Positions 17,540-25,272 of a DNA stretch of 64,000 bases are shown in pieces (within the stretch, counting starts at the first letter, position 1; each line of letters starts with the position of its first letter). The translations under genes were made by a program, and so were the position numbers. The notes below the pieces were generated by a model. It worked only from the letters and a program-made list of their open reading frames with translations. It did no database searches and was not told where the DNA came from. This DNA comes from Pelistega sp. (GTDB lineage: Bacteria > Pseudomonadota > Gammaproteobacteria > Burkholderiales > Burkholderiaceae_B): the NCBI GenBank assembly GCA_030538255.1, contig JAUNUI010000013.1:1-64000 (forward strand), in the 5' to 3' direction.

Positions 17540-18694
17540 ATGAGTCAAAGTACATCGAGCTGGATTGATGAAGATTTAGTGCTGTTCCAAGATATGGCAC
17601 GTAAATTTATTGAGAAAGAGGTCGTGCCACATGAGATGGCCTGGGCTAAACAAAACCACGTTGATCGCGAGATTTGGAATCGTTTTGGTGAGGTCGGCTT
17701 GCTCTGTCCATCTATCCCGACAGAGTATGGCGGTGGTGGCGGCACTTTCGCCCATGATGCGATTATGTCGATTGAGATGGCTCGCGCTTTAGCGATTGGA
17801 CCGAGTACCAGCGTACATAGCTCAATTGTTGGCCATTACATTCTGCGCTACGGTTCAGAAGAACAGAAGCTGGACTGGTTGCCTAAGATGGCGAGTGGTG
17901 AGTACGTGGGCGCAATTGCTATGAGTGAGCCTGGTGCTGGCTCTGACTTAAAATCAATTAAGACGACAGCGGTACTTGATGGTGATGAATGGGTAATTAA
18001 TGGCTCGAAGACGTTTATCACTAATGGTGCGCTGGCTGATTTGATCTGTGTGGTTGTCAAAACAGACCCTGATGCAGGTTCACGTGGGGTATCCATTATT
18101 GTGGTTGAAGCTAAGGACTTGGCTGGTTTTCGTCGTGGTCGTATCCTGGATAAAATTGGTCTTAAAGGTCAAGATACATCAGAGCTTTTCTTTGATAATG
18201 TACGTGTTCCAAAGGCTAATCTTTTAGGTCCTGAAACTGGTAAGGGCTTTATCCAGTTGATGGAACAATTACCTCAAGAGCGGATGCTTATCGCACTTGG
18301 TTGTGCGGCAACGATGGAGCGTGCTGTCGAAGAAACTGTTGCTTATACTAAGGAGCGTAAAATCTTCTCACAACCATCAATTGAAATGCAAAATACCCGC
18401 TTTAAGCTAGCGGAATGCAAGACTAAAGCCACCATTGCCAAGAGTTTTGTGGATTCATGCATGGTGCAACACTTTAACGGCACACTCGATGGTACCACTG
18501 CGGCTATGGCTAAGTGGTGGGTGTCACAGGCGGCATTCGAGGTGATTGATGAGTGCTTACAGCTGCATGGTGGTTATGGCTATATGACTGAATACCCAAT
18601 TGCGCGTATGTTTGTTAACTCACGCGTCACGAAGATTTACGGTGGCTCGAACGAGGTGATGAAGGAAATTATTGCGCGCTCTTTAGCTGAATAA
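17540..18694 (+). CDS. Acyl-CoA dehydrogenase
   Basis: A 384-residue FAD enzyme that introduces the 2,3 double bond in an acyl-CoA. Visible blocks are IAMSEPGAGSDLKSIKTTA near residue 133, the GLKGQDTSELFFDNVRVP region near 208, and the C-terminal LQLHGGYGYMTEYPIAR with a probable catalytic base in the helix before KIYGGSNEVMKEIIAR. AAGGAG precedes the ATG. The last codons and stop (S-L-A-E-stop) form part of the first unit of a 35-bp tandem repeat that continues downstream. With the ligase, HSD10-like dehydrogenase and thiolase it makes a nearly complete beta-oxidation set; the enoyl-CoA hydratase is missing from this cluster. Confidence 0.94.
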   Translation: MSQSTSSWIDEDLVLFQDMARKFIEKEVVPHEMAWAKQNHVDREIWNRFGEVGLLCPSIPTEYGGGGGTFAHDAIMSIEMARALAIGPSTSVHSSIVGHYILRYGSEEQKLDWLPKMASGEYVGAIAMSEPGAGSDLKSIKTTAVLDGDEWVINGSKTFITNGALADLICVVVKTDPDAGSRGVSIIVVEAKDLAGFRRGRILDKIGLKGQDTSELFFDNVRVPKANLLGPETGKGFIQLMEQLPQERMLIALGCAATMERAVEETVAYTKERKIFSQPSIEMQNTRFKLAECKTKATIAKSFVDSCMVQHFNGTLDGTTAAMAKWWVSQAAFEVIDECLQLHGGYGYMTEYPIARMFVNSRVTKIYGGSNEVMKEIIARSLAE

Positions 18695-18860
18695 ATGCGC
18701 GTAGTTTTGTGTGGTCTTTAGCTGAGTAAGTGGACGTAGTTTTGCGCGTTCTTGAGCAGAGTAAGTGAGCTTAGCTTTCGCGGTCTTTAGCCGAATAAAT
18801 GCGCTTAGCTTTCGCGGTCTTTAATTGCGATCTTTAGCTGAATAAGTGAGCGTAGTGATA
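18678..18860. repeat. 35-bp tandem array that starts inside the preceding gene
   Basis: Five and a half units of 34-35 bp start at 18678, 18713, 18748, 18782, 18816 (truncated) and 18829. Each contains a version of CTTTAGCTGAATAA followed by GCG..TAG.TTT. The first unit includes the last four sense codons and the stop of the acyl-CoA dehydrogenase gene, so the downstream DNA is made of decayed copies of the gene's own 3' end. The array runs into a bidirectional terminator hairpin. Confidence 0.93.
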
Positions 18861-18889
18861 AGGGCTTAATTTAACCATTAAGCCCTTAT
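18858..18889. terminator. Bidirectional rho-independent terminator
   Basis: A 13-bp stem with AAGGGCTTAAT (18860-18870) and ATTAAGCCCTT (18877-18887) at its core, a 6-nt loop and T-rich flanks on both sides. It separates the convergent acyl-CoA dehydrogenase and hibernation-factor genes and can serve both. Confidence 0.88.
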
Positions 18890-18981
18890 TCTCTTATTCT
18901 GAAGTGAGGTGAGCCCAAAATTTAGACCTAAAAATCTATTGTTGTGAGCTCATATTTTGGAGCCACGTTATGGCGGGAGAT

Positions 18982-20100
18982 TTAATAACGCGTAATCAGC
19001 GCAATCGGCTCTTTATCATCCATCAATTCAAGCGGCATAAAGACAATATTGCCACCCTGATTACTGATAATATCAATAATTTCGGCAACCGCATCATCGG
19101 TAATTTCTTCCCCTGTTGGATCCTCGGTTACCTGTAAGGTGATGTTCTCTTCATCAATCATCGCCGGGACGGTATAGCCTTGACGCACCAATAGCGTAAC
19201 GGCATTACCTTCGCGGGCAGAGCGGTAAATCATCTGTAAGTCGGTACGCACCATACGAGTATCACGCGCTCTCTCAAGTTCTTGCTTAGCCGCGTCAAAG
19301 CGCTCTGTGCGTAAGTTAGCAATAACTTCTTGTACGCCATCAACAAAGCTTTGCGGATCACCGTCATTTAAGTTAGCCAGATTGTTGACTTTGCCAATGA
19401 TGATATTGGTGTTATCACAGACTTTCTCAAATGCGCCTAAATTCTGTCCATCACCGACCAAGACAACGGGCATGGGGTCAATCTTATAGAATTGCTGCAA
19501 GCTCTTATCGACACGGTTTAAAAATTCTTTAAGGTATTTATCATCATCGGAGGCGCCTGTAGGATCGGCCTTACTGCCCGTTGGTAAGCTGGTATTGATG
19601 ATAGGGAAGTTGAGCTCAGTAGAGCTTTGCTGGCGCTCACTGTCTTCAGTGATTTCTTTCACTAAGCGATCATCATAGGCTTCAATTAAGCGAGCCTTCT
19701 CACTGGTGATGATTAAAATATAGTAACTAACAGAGTGTGAAAGCATACGCATAAAATCACGGGTGGAAAATTGCTTATCAATAATGACACGCTCTTCTAC
19801 ATCGAAGGGTAAGCGAATTAATTGTGCTTGCTCTGGGGTGGCAAAAATCGCTAAGGTATCGAGGTTGTAGTTGTGGTTTAAGTGTTTAATTTCAGAGTCA
19901 ATCTGATCCATTACGGCTTTCACTGTGCGCTTATCGTGTTCTGCAGCCAAGCGTTCTTCAAGTGTTTTGAGTTGATTTTTTAAGGCAATAGAATCTTGCT
20001 CATTGTCTGGAAAGGTACGGTGTGTAGGTATAAATACACTGACAGCAGGCTCACCTTGAACTTGACGTAAATTTTGTAAGGTGTTTTTAAGTTCTAACAT
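18982..20100 (-). CDS. Bacterial aeRF1-like protein, probable ribosome hibernation factor (Balon-type)
   Basis: A 372-residue protein of the bacterial archaeo-eukaryotic release-factor (baeRF) superfamily. Landmarks are the N-terminal SVFIPTHRTFPDNEQDSI (residues 20-37), the central hydrophobic block YYILIITSEKARLIEAYDD near 126, the KYLKEFLNRVDKSLQQFY block near 187 leading to MPVVLVGDG, and a C-terminal L7Ae/Pelota-like domain (DDAVAEIIDII, GGNIVFMPLE, ending IALITRY). No GGQ peptide-release motif is present, as in the family. Balon of Psychrobacter, the characterised relative, occupies the ribosomal A site with EF-Tu during dormancy. Family membership is secure from these blocks; the Balon-like role is inference. 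An AAGGA site precedes the ATG and the gene is transcribed alone. Confidence 0.75.
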   Translation of the reverse strand: MLELKNTLQNLRQVQGEPAVSVFIPTHRTFPDNEQDSIALKNQLKTLEERLAAEHDKRTVKAVMDQIDSEIKHLNHNYNLDTLAIFATPEQAQLIRLPFDVEERVIIDKQFSTRDFMRMLSHSVSYYILIITSEKARLIEAYDDRLVKEITEDSERQQSSTELNFPIINTSLPTGSKADPTGASDDDKYLKEFLNRVDKSLQQFYKIDPMPVVLVGDGQNLGAFEKVCDNTNIIIGKVNNLANLNDGDPQSFVDGVQEVIANLRTERFDAAKQELERARDTRMVRTDLQMIYRSAREGNAVTLLVRQGYTVPAMIDEENITLQVTEDPTGEEITDDAVAEIIDIISNQGGNIVFMPLELMDDKEPIALITRY

Positions 20101-20446
20101 AATATTTCCTTTTTAATAATTAATGAAAATAAAAACATCGTGCGATTCAGTCTTGCTTTTGTTAGAGCACAGATTCACGGTAACATATTTTTTTTGTGGA
20201 TTTTTATCGCTGAAAAATGCTGAAATATTTAATCATGACTAGGAGAAAGCATTAGGGTGCCTTTTTTAGGCGAGAATTATAGTGATATGAGTTCGAATGC
20301 TGTTCACTATTTTTTTCCTGTAAAAATCGCTGAATTATTGTGCTTGGGCTTGTTAAGTAAAGAGTCTTATAGGGATATCTTTTTAGGTTTTTGCAATTTT
20401 TGCTAAACTAATAAGCTATGTAGAGTAAATAAATAAGGATCATTTC
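20101..20446. other. Divergent promoter region, hibernation factor and exported protein
   Basis: This 346-bp AT-rich gap separates two divergent genes and must carry both promoters. T- and A-rich stretches are prominent but I cannot assign specific -35 and -10 elements or a named operator. No small gene is supported. Confidence 0.45.
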
Positions 20447-21151
20447 ATGGCGTCTAAATCTTTAGCGATCTTAATTGCATTAGGACTCTTACCTCTCACG
20501 GCTGGCACTGCGAATAGCTCTAGCAATAACGCTGCAACACCAGCGAACTCAGCTGCTGGGAATGCGCCTGTCTTCAATCAACAGCTGTTTAGTCCCGTTG
20601 AAGAAGAGGCAAAGTTTGCGTATAAGCAGAATCTAAGTGCTCAACAAGCTTATGAGTTTTCCGTTATTCTCTATAGTGCCCCGGCTAATTTAGAGGCAGT
20701 ATCGGCTAAAGCACATTACATTAATCATGACTGCGCTCAAGGCGAAGGCGAGTCGAAAGATGAGAATGCAGCACTGAAAACCAGTATTCCTGTTGAGTTT
20801 ACGCGCACCAGTCCGACGCAATATACGGGTACGCTCTATGCTGATGCGATGCTTGATGAAGATTATTTGCAGAATGGCAAAACCTGTCATTGGCAATGGA
20901 AGGGCTTGGATATGGTTTTTGAGCCTAAACCTAATTTAAGTCAGATTCAATATACGGCCTATATTGATGCAGATCAACAAGTCTCTGAGGGCGTATACAA
21001 GCAGGATCGCTATATTACGCGTTTAAACTTTAATCAACCGAAAGAGCGGGAGAAGGTTTTAAGTGCTGTCGCTGTTGCAGATAAAGACCGCTTTAGCGCA
21101 GAATCGAAAGAACAACTCGTGACGATTAGTTTAGAAGTGAAGAAGAAGTAA
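20447..21151 (+). CDS. Exported protein of unknown function
   Basis: I do not recognise this 234-residue protein. A Sec signal peptide (residues 1 to about 24) is followed by an N/S/A-rich low-complexity stretch (about 25-42) and then a soluble, charged domain rich in beta-strand-like patches (AYEFSVILYSAP, RTSPTQYTGTLYAD, IQYTAYIDADQQV). The mature part has exactly two cysteines (in HDCAQG and KTCHWQW), likely a disulfide. There is no lipobox. It is monocistronic, divergent from the hibernation factor and ends before a strong terminator. A periplasmic or cell-surface role is likely; nothing more can be said. Confidence 0.8.
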   Translation: MASKSLAILIALGLLPLTAGTANSSSNNAATPANSAAGNAPVFNQQLFSPVEEEAKFAYKQNLSAQQAYEFSVILYSAPANLEAVSAKAHYINHDCAQGEGESKDENAALKTSIPVEFTRTSPTQYTGTLYADAMLDEDYLQNGKTCHWQWKGLDMVFEPKPNLSQIQYTAYIDADQQVSEGVYKQDRYITRLNFNQPKEREKVLSAVAVADKDRFSAESKEQLVTISLEVKKK

Positions 21152-21298
21152 TTTGCTTTTGAGAATAGGCTCCATTTAGTTTAGCAAGGGTACATTCTTA
21201 GCTGGGTATATTCGATGGTAGATTGAATAAGTGCAAAGAGTGAGTATGGCAGGCGTATATTCTTAAGCAGTGTATAGTCTCCATGCAACACTAAAAAA

Positions 21299-21336
21299 TA
21301 AAAACCAGTGCAAAGTTGAATGCACTGGTTTTTGCT
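21299..21336 (+). terminator. Rho-independent terminator
   Basis: AAAACCAGTGCA (21301-21312) pairs with TGCACTGGTTTT (21321-21332) across an 8-nt loop, with T-rich tail on the plus strand and an A-rich flank that gives a T tail on the minus strand. It can end the exported-protein gene and also the leftward racemase transcript. Confidence 0.88.
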
Positions 21337-21500
21337 TGTTGAGACCGTAAACCTAGAGAGTTAAGCAGACTCTTGATGCGTGAGGTATCACTCCTATTTC
21401 AAGCCAGTTTTTAATAGCTTGAGGTTTCATAAGTCGTAATCGTTATTAGAAACCTGTGTTGACGCCCCCCACCTTAATGGATGGAGTTTTACGAAGAGAT

Positions 21501-22631
21501 CTAATAAATCATCTGATGTGCTCTAAAACCTTCAATCTCATCTTGCGTATAACCTAACTCAGTGAGAATGTCTTCAGTTTGGGCACCTGCTGGCGTAACC
21601 TCTCCTGCCATTGCGGGTGTGCGACTTAGACGTGGCGATGGCGCGGGGCAAGCAACACCATCAAGCTTGATATAGGCATCGCGTGCCTGGTTATGGGGAT
21701 ACTGAGCGGCTTCTTCAAAGTTTAGTACGGGTGAGAAACAAGCATCGGTACCTTCTAAGAGCTCACACCATTCTTGCTGTGTTTTGCTTAAGAAGAGTTC
21801 AGTGAATCGTTGCTTCTGTTCTGGCCATAATGCTTGGTTCATTTGCTCTTGAAAGATTGGGTCAGTAAAGCCGCCACGCTCTAATAGGAGTTGATAGAAC
21901 TGTGGCTCAATGGCACCAACTGCTACATATTTATCATCGGCACAGCGGTAGCACGCGTAGAAAGGTGCGCCGCCATCCAATAAATTCGCTTCACGATCTA
22001 GGGTCCAGCGGCCTTGTTGCATTAAGGCGTAGTACATGGTGCTTAGGGTCGATGCACCATTACAGATTGCGGCATCTACGACTTGGCCTTTTTGCGATCG
22101 TTGTGCTTCGAATAGGGCGCAGACGATGCCATAGGCTAGCATCATCGAGCCACCACCCATATCCCCAACTAGGTGTAGTGGTGGTGTAGGGGGCTCACCC
22201 GCTTTGCCCATGGCATGTAGGGCGCCTGAGATGGCAATATAGTTCAGATCATGGCCTGCTGTGGGTGCTAAGGGACCTGTCTGACCCCAGCCAGTCATGC
22301 GGCCATAAACCAGTTTAGGGTTGAGGGCAAAGCAGTCATCAGGACCAAATCCTAATTTCTCCATGACTCCTGGTCTAAAGCCTTCAATTAAGATGTCGCT
22401 CTTGCTAATGAGCTGTTCAAGAATGGCTTTAGCATCCGCTTGCTTAATGTCTAGCGCAATACTACGCTTGCCACGATCGACTAAGGTGCCGCCACCGCCA
22501 AGTGGACCAGCTTTGAGGCGATCAATACGAATAACTTCAGCGCCCATATCGGCTAACATCATGGCACAAAAGGGAGCAGGCCCAATACCTGCCATTTCAA
22601 TTACACGGATACCACTTAAGGGTCTATTCAT
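21501..22631 (-). CDS. mcr: Alpha-methylacyl-CoA racemase
   Basis: A 376-residue CaiB/BaiF-family protein that matches the racemase branch, not the CoA-transferases: N-terminus MNRPLSGIRVIEMAGIGPAP, RMTGWGQTGPLAPTAGHD with the catalytic histidine near residue 126, PPLHLVGDMGGGSM with the catalytic aspartate near 156, and AVGAIEPQFYQLLL near 236 supplying the conserved glutamate. It interconverts (2R)- and (2S)-methylacyl-CoA so that branched acids can enter beta-oxidation. This fits the HSD10-like dehydrogenase and acyl-CoA dehydrogenase a few kilobases away. It is transcribed alone. Confidence 0.93.
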   Translation of the reverse strand: MNRPLSGIRVIEMAGIGPAPFCAMMLADMGAEVIRIDRLKAGPLGGGGTLVDRGKRSIALDIKQADAKAILEQLISKSDILIEGFRPGVMEKLGFGPDDCFALNPKLVYGRMTGWGQTGPLAPTAGHDLNYIAISGALHAMGKAGEPPTPPLHLVGDMGGGSMMLAYGIVCALFEAQRSQKGQVVDAAICNGASTLSTMYYALMQQGRWTLDREANLLDGGAPFYACYRCADDKYVAVGAIEPQFYQLLLERGGFTDPIFQEQMNQALWPEQKQRFTELFLSKTQQEWCELLEGTDACFSPVLNFEEAAQYPHNQARDAYIKLDGVACPAPSPRLSRTPAMAGEVTPAGAQTEDILTELGYTQDEIEGFRAHQMIY

Positions 22632-22848
22632 TACTTATCCAGCTATACAGTTTAAACATAAATAGTAATCTAGCATGATATTTTGCACTGCACTATTATG
22701 GTTTATCTGGAGCGTGGGTCGTGATGACAAGGTCCATTATTGGCAAGGCGGTTAACTAAAGTTGCTGGGTTTGCGCACGAAGCTTGCAACAGAAATTTTA
22801 TTTTGTCTGTCTAAAGGATATTCATGCTTGTTAAACCGAGCCATGAGG

Positions 22849-22885
22849 CAAAAAAATGGGATGCTCATAAAATACGAGGCATCCC
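22849..22885 (-). terminator. Rho-independent terminator of the tcu operon (minus strand)
   Basis: GGGATGC (22858-22864) pairs with GCATCCC (22879-22885). Read on the minus strand the hairpin is followed by seven T (A tract at 22850-22856). It lies about 155 nt after the stop of the leftward Bug receptor, so it ends the tcuA-tcuB-receptor transcript. The remaining gap 22632-23041 holds no supported gene; a 65-codon plus-strand frame runs through the hairpin and is rejected. Confidence 0.85.
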
Positions 22886-23041
22886 GAGGAAAATAGTCGT
22901 TGTAATAGTGATTGCTCTTATGGCTTTGCGTATATGCTTTACTTATATGTTTGCTTCTATGTTTTATGCTTTGATTGCTTTAAATCATCTCTTGCCTTAT
23001 GGCTTGGTGGGGAGTGATTGACTAAGCATCGCTAGCTTGCC

Positions 23042-24007
23042 TTAATCAATACTGGCCCCCGAGGACTGTACAGCGCCACGCCATAACTCGATTTGCTGTT
23101 GAGTAAATGTACCAAATTGTTCTTGTGTCATTTCCGCTGGGCGTGCGCCTTCCTGAGCAAGCTTCTCTTTGACGATATCGTTTTTAAGGGCTTTCTCAGC
23201 GGATTGATACAAGACATCAATCACATCTTGTGGGGTACCAGCGGGTGCTACGAGACCATGCCATGACACCGCTTCAAAACCTGGTAAAGCCGACTCATCA
23301 ATGGTGGGTAAGTCTGGCAAGGCGACTGAACGATCTTTGGAGGTCACGGATAAGCCAATAATATTGTTCGCATTGATGTGCGGTAAAGCACCTGGGATCG
23401 TGGTGAACATAAAATCAATCTGCCCAGCGATCAAATCACTGATAGCCGGAGCGCCGCCACGATAAGGGACATGTACAAAATCAAGTTTCTTGGCATCTTG
23501 CACCATAACACCCGCTAAGTGTCCAGGGGTGCCGCTACCGGCTGAACCCATATTCATCTGACCTTTGCGTTCTTGAATTAAGGCGATAAGATCTTGCGTG
23601 CTTTTAATATTGCTTAGGTGCTTGCCAATGACGAGTACATTAGGAACCGTTGCGAATAAGGTGATGGGAGCGAAGTCCTTCACTGCATCATAGCGCAGGC
23701 GCTTGTAGAGCGATGGGTTAATGCCATGCGTGCTTGCTGTGGCCAATAAAAGCGTATAGCCGTCAGGTTTTGAGGTGGCAACAGTTTGGGCTGCAATCGC
23801 ACCATTACCGCCGCCTTTGTTTTCGACCACGATCTGTACGCCTAGGTCTTTGCCCATTTCGGCCGCCATGGTACGCGCTAAAATATCTGAAGAGCCGCCT
23901 GCTGGGTGGGGCACAATCAGCCGGATCGGTTGTTCAGGGAAGGCGGCGTGAGCAGCTGATGTTAGTCCGAGAATACAGGTCATTAGACCGATTTTCATAA
24001 ATTTCAT
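23042..24007 (-). CDS. Bug-family (TTT) periplasmic receptor of the tcu locus
   Basis: A 321-residue Bug receptor with a Sec signal peptide ending AAHA near residue 21 and the family start FPEQPIRLIVPHPAGGSSD. The loop MNMGSAGSGTPGHLAG near residue 155 contacts the carboxylate ligand. AAAGGAG precedes the first ATG. It lies 71 nt after tcuB on the same strand, so its ligand is probably the tricarboxylate that TcuAB oxidises (tricarballylate, citrate or an isomer). It is a different branch from the pair at 13-15 kb. The transporter membrane subunits are not in the window. Confidence 0.92.
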   Translation of the reverse strand: MKFMKIGLMTCILGLTSAAHAAFPEQPIRLIVPHPAGGSSDILARTMAAEMGKDLGVQIVVENKGGGNGAIAAQTVATSKPDGYTLLLATASTHGINPSLYKRLRYDAVKDFAPITLFATVPNVLVIGKHLSNIKSTQDLIALIQERKGQMNMGSAGSGTPGHLAGVMVQDAKKLDFVHVPYRGGAPAISDLIAGQIDFMFTTIPGALPHINANNIIGLSVTSKDRSVALPDLPTIDESALPGFEAVSWHGLVAPAGTPQDVIDVLYQSAEKALKNDIVKEKLAQEGARPAEMTQEQFGTFTQQQIELWRGAVQSSGASID

Positions 24008-24078
24008 AGCGATAGTTCTCCTTTAGGTTGATACAAACACCCTATAATTTATAGTTAAAGTAAAAGTTGAGATATCTG

Positions 24079-25272
24079 TTAGTGGTGAGTGTTTTTCTCT
24101 TCTTTGGCGTACTTCATAAGGGCGCCTAAGCGATAAAAGCCATGGACAAATTTGCCAAATGGCATGGTGACAAAAAGCGATAGGATGACGGCTAAGTGCA
24201 CGATTAAAAAGAATTTCAATGCGGCAGTTTCACGCAATACCATGAGCAGTAGCCCTGTTAAGGCCGCTAAGAACAGTTGCACAATAAAGGCATAGTCCAT
24301 ACCCATGCGCTGGTTGTCGCGGATATTCGGATCGCTTTTACGCTTTAAGTAGAACTGCCCAGCAGTACCGATCATTAAGCTAATACCGCCAATAGTGCCT
24401 AGCAGTTTAGGTGGGCTGATAAAGTCGTAAGGAGCAGGTAGGCTAAAGAGATAATGCATGATGGTGCCCGCTGTAGTAGCAGCAAAGCACAGCATGAAGC
24501 CGTAGAACGTGAAATGGTGGAAGCGACGGCGCCATGGTGAAATATTGTCATCGGGATAGGTGCAACCGGTTTTAATATTGCCGTGCAGATACTTCATGCT
24601 TAAGGCATCGCTTAGGGCGGACTTAAGATTGGTGCCTGTTAACAATTCTCCCGGGGTCTCACCAACCGCGCCGACAAAGTTTTTAAAGCCCATATATAGA
24701 GCAAGCACAACCCATAAGGCAGAGAGGCCAAAGACGGTAACCAAGGTATTGTGAGGAAAAATACTGTAAAAGTTGCCTGCTTGAGCCACCGCGTTCGTGC
24801 TAGGCGCCAAGGTCGCTAAACCGAAGAGGATAGCGAGGGCGAGGATAAACCAAAGTGTGAGCATCAAGCCAGATTTTTCAAAGCCACGGGCAATCGGTTT
24901 TGGCCAAGCATAGGTCTGGTACGTTGCATTGCGTACCTGGGCTAATTGCTGTGGAATATTTACAGCGAATTCATGCGGTGGTGCATACTGACAGGCGTAA
25001 TAACATTCGCTGCAGTTATGGCATAGATTCGCTAAGTAGTGAATATCACCTTCGGTGAAGTCAAGGCGCTTCTCCATGGCTGGGAATACGGCACAGAAAC
25101 CTTCGCAATAACGACAAGAGTTACAGATACCCATAGAGTGCTGGGCGTCTTTGATGAGCTCATCAATCGACATCGGACCCTTGATGATTTGTTCTTTAAT
25201 CGGTCGTTGAGTCTCTTTCTGCTCTTGAGTGGGTCGTTGGACCTCTTTAATGGCTTGATTATGCGTTTGCAT
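24079..25272 (-). CDS. tcuB: Tricarballylate-utilisation protein TcuB, Fe-S/cytochrome b type
   Basis: TcuB reoxidises the reduced FAD of TcuA and passes electrons to the quinone pool in the inner membrane. The 397-residue protein has two 4Fe-4S motifs of the form Cx2Cx2Cx3C (C50-C60 and C84-C94), followed by about six membrane helices that carry the heme-type histidines. The start is the ATG at 25272, which overlaps the end of tcuA by 14 nt and has GGAGG upstream; an open frame continues to 25338 inside tcuA but lacks support. Residues about 10-28 contain a tandem ten-residue duplication (QRPTQEQKET / QRPIKEQIIK) encoded by two 30-bp DNA repeats, which makes the N-terminus longer than usual. 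Confidence 0.92.
   Translation of the reverse strand: MQTHNQAIKEVQRPTQEQKETQRPIKEQIIKGPMSIDELIKDAQHSMGICNSCRYCEGFCAVFPAMEKRLDFTEGDIHYLANLCHNCSECYYACQYAPPHEFAVNIPQQLAQVRNATYQTYAWPKPIARGFEKSGLMLTLWFILALAILFGLATLAPSTNAVAQAGNFYSIFPHNTLVTVFGLSALWVVLALYMGFKNFVGAVGETPGELLTGTNLKSALSDALSMKYLHGNIKTGCTYPDDNISPWRRRFHHFTFYGFMLCFAATTAGTIMHYLFSLPAPYDFISPPKLLGTIGGISLMIGTAGQFYLKRKSDPNIRDNQRMGMDYAFIVQLFLAALTGLLLMVLRETAALKFFLIVHLAVILSLFVTMPFGKFVHGFYRLGALMKYAKEEKNTHH
25201..25260. repeat. In-frame 30-bp tandem duplication at the start of tcuB
   Basis: Positions 25201-25230 and 25231-25260 are diverged copies of a 30-bp unit (both contain GGTCGTTG followed by a CTCTTT block). They encode the duplicated Q-R-P motif in the cytosolic N-terminal extension of TcuB and keep the reading frame. 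Confidence 0.8.

Noticed and set aside
22824..23021. A 65-codon frame with a hydrophobic stretch and AAGGA upstream
   Set aside because: It runs through the clear minus-strand terminator of the tcu operon and resembles no family. A spurious frame is more likely.
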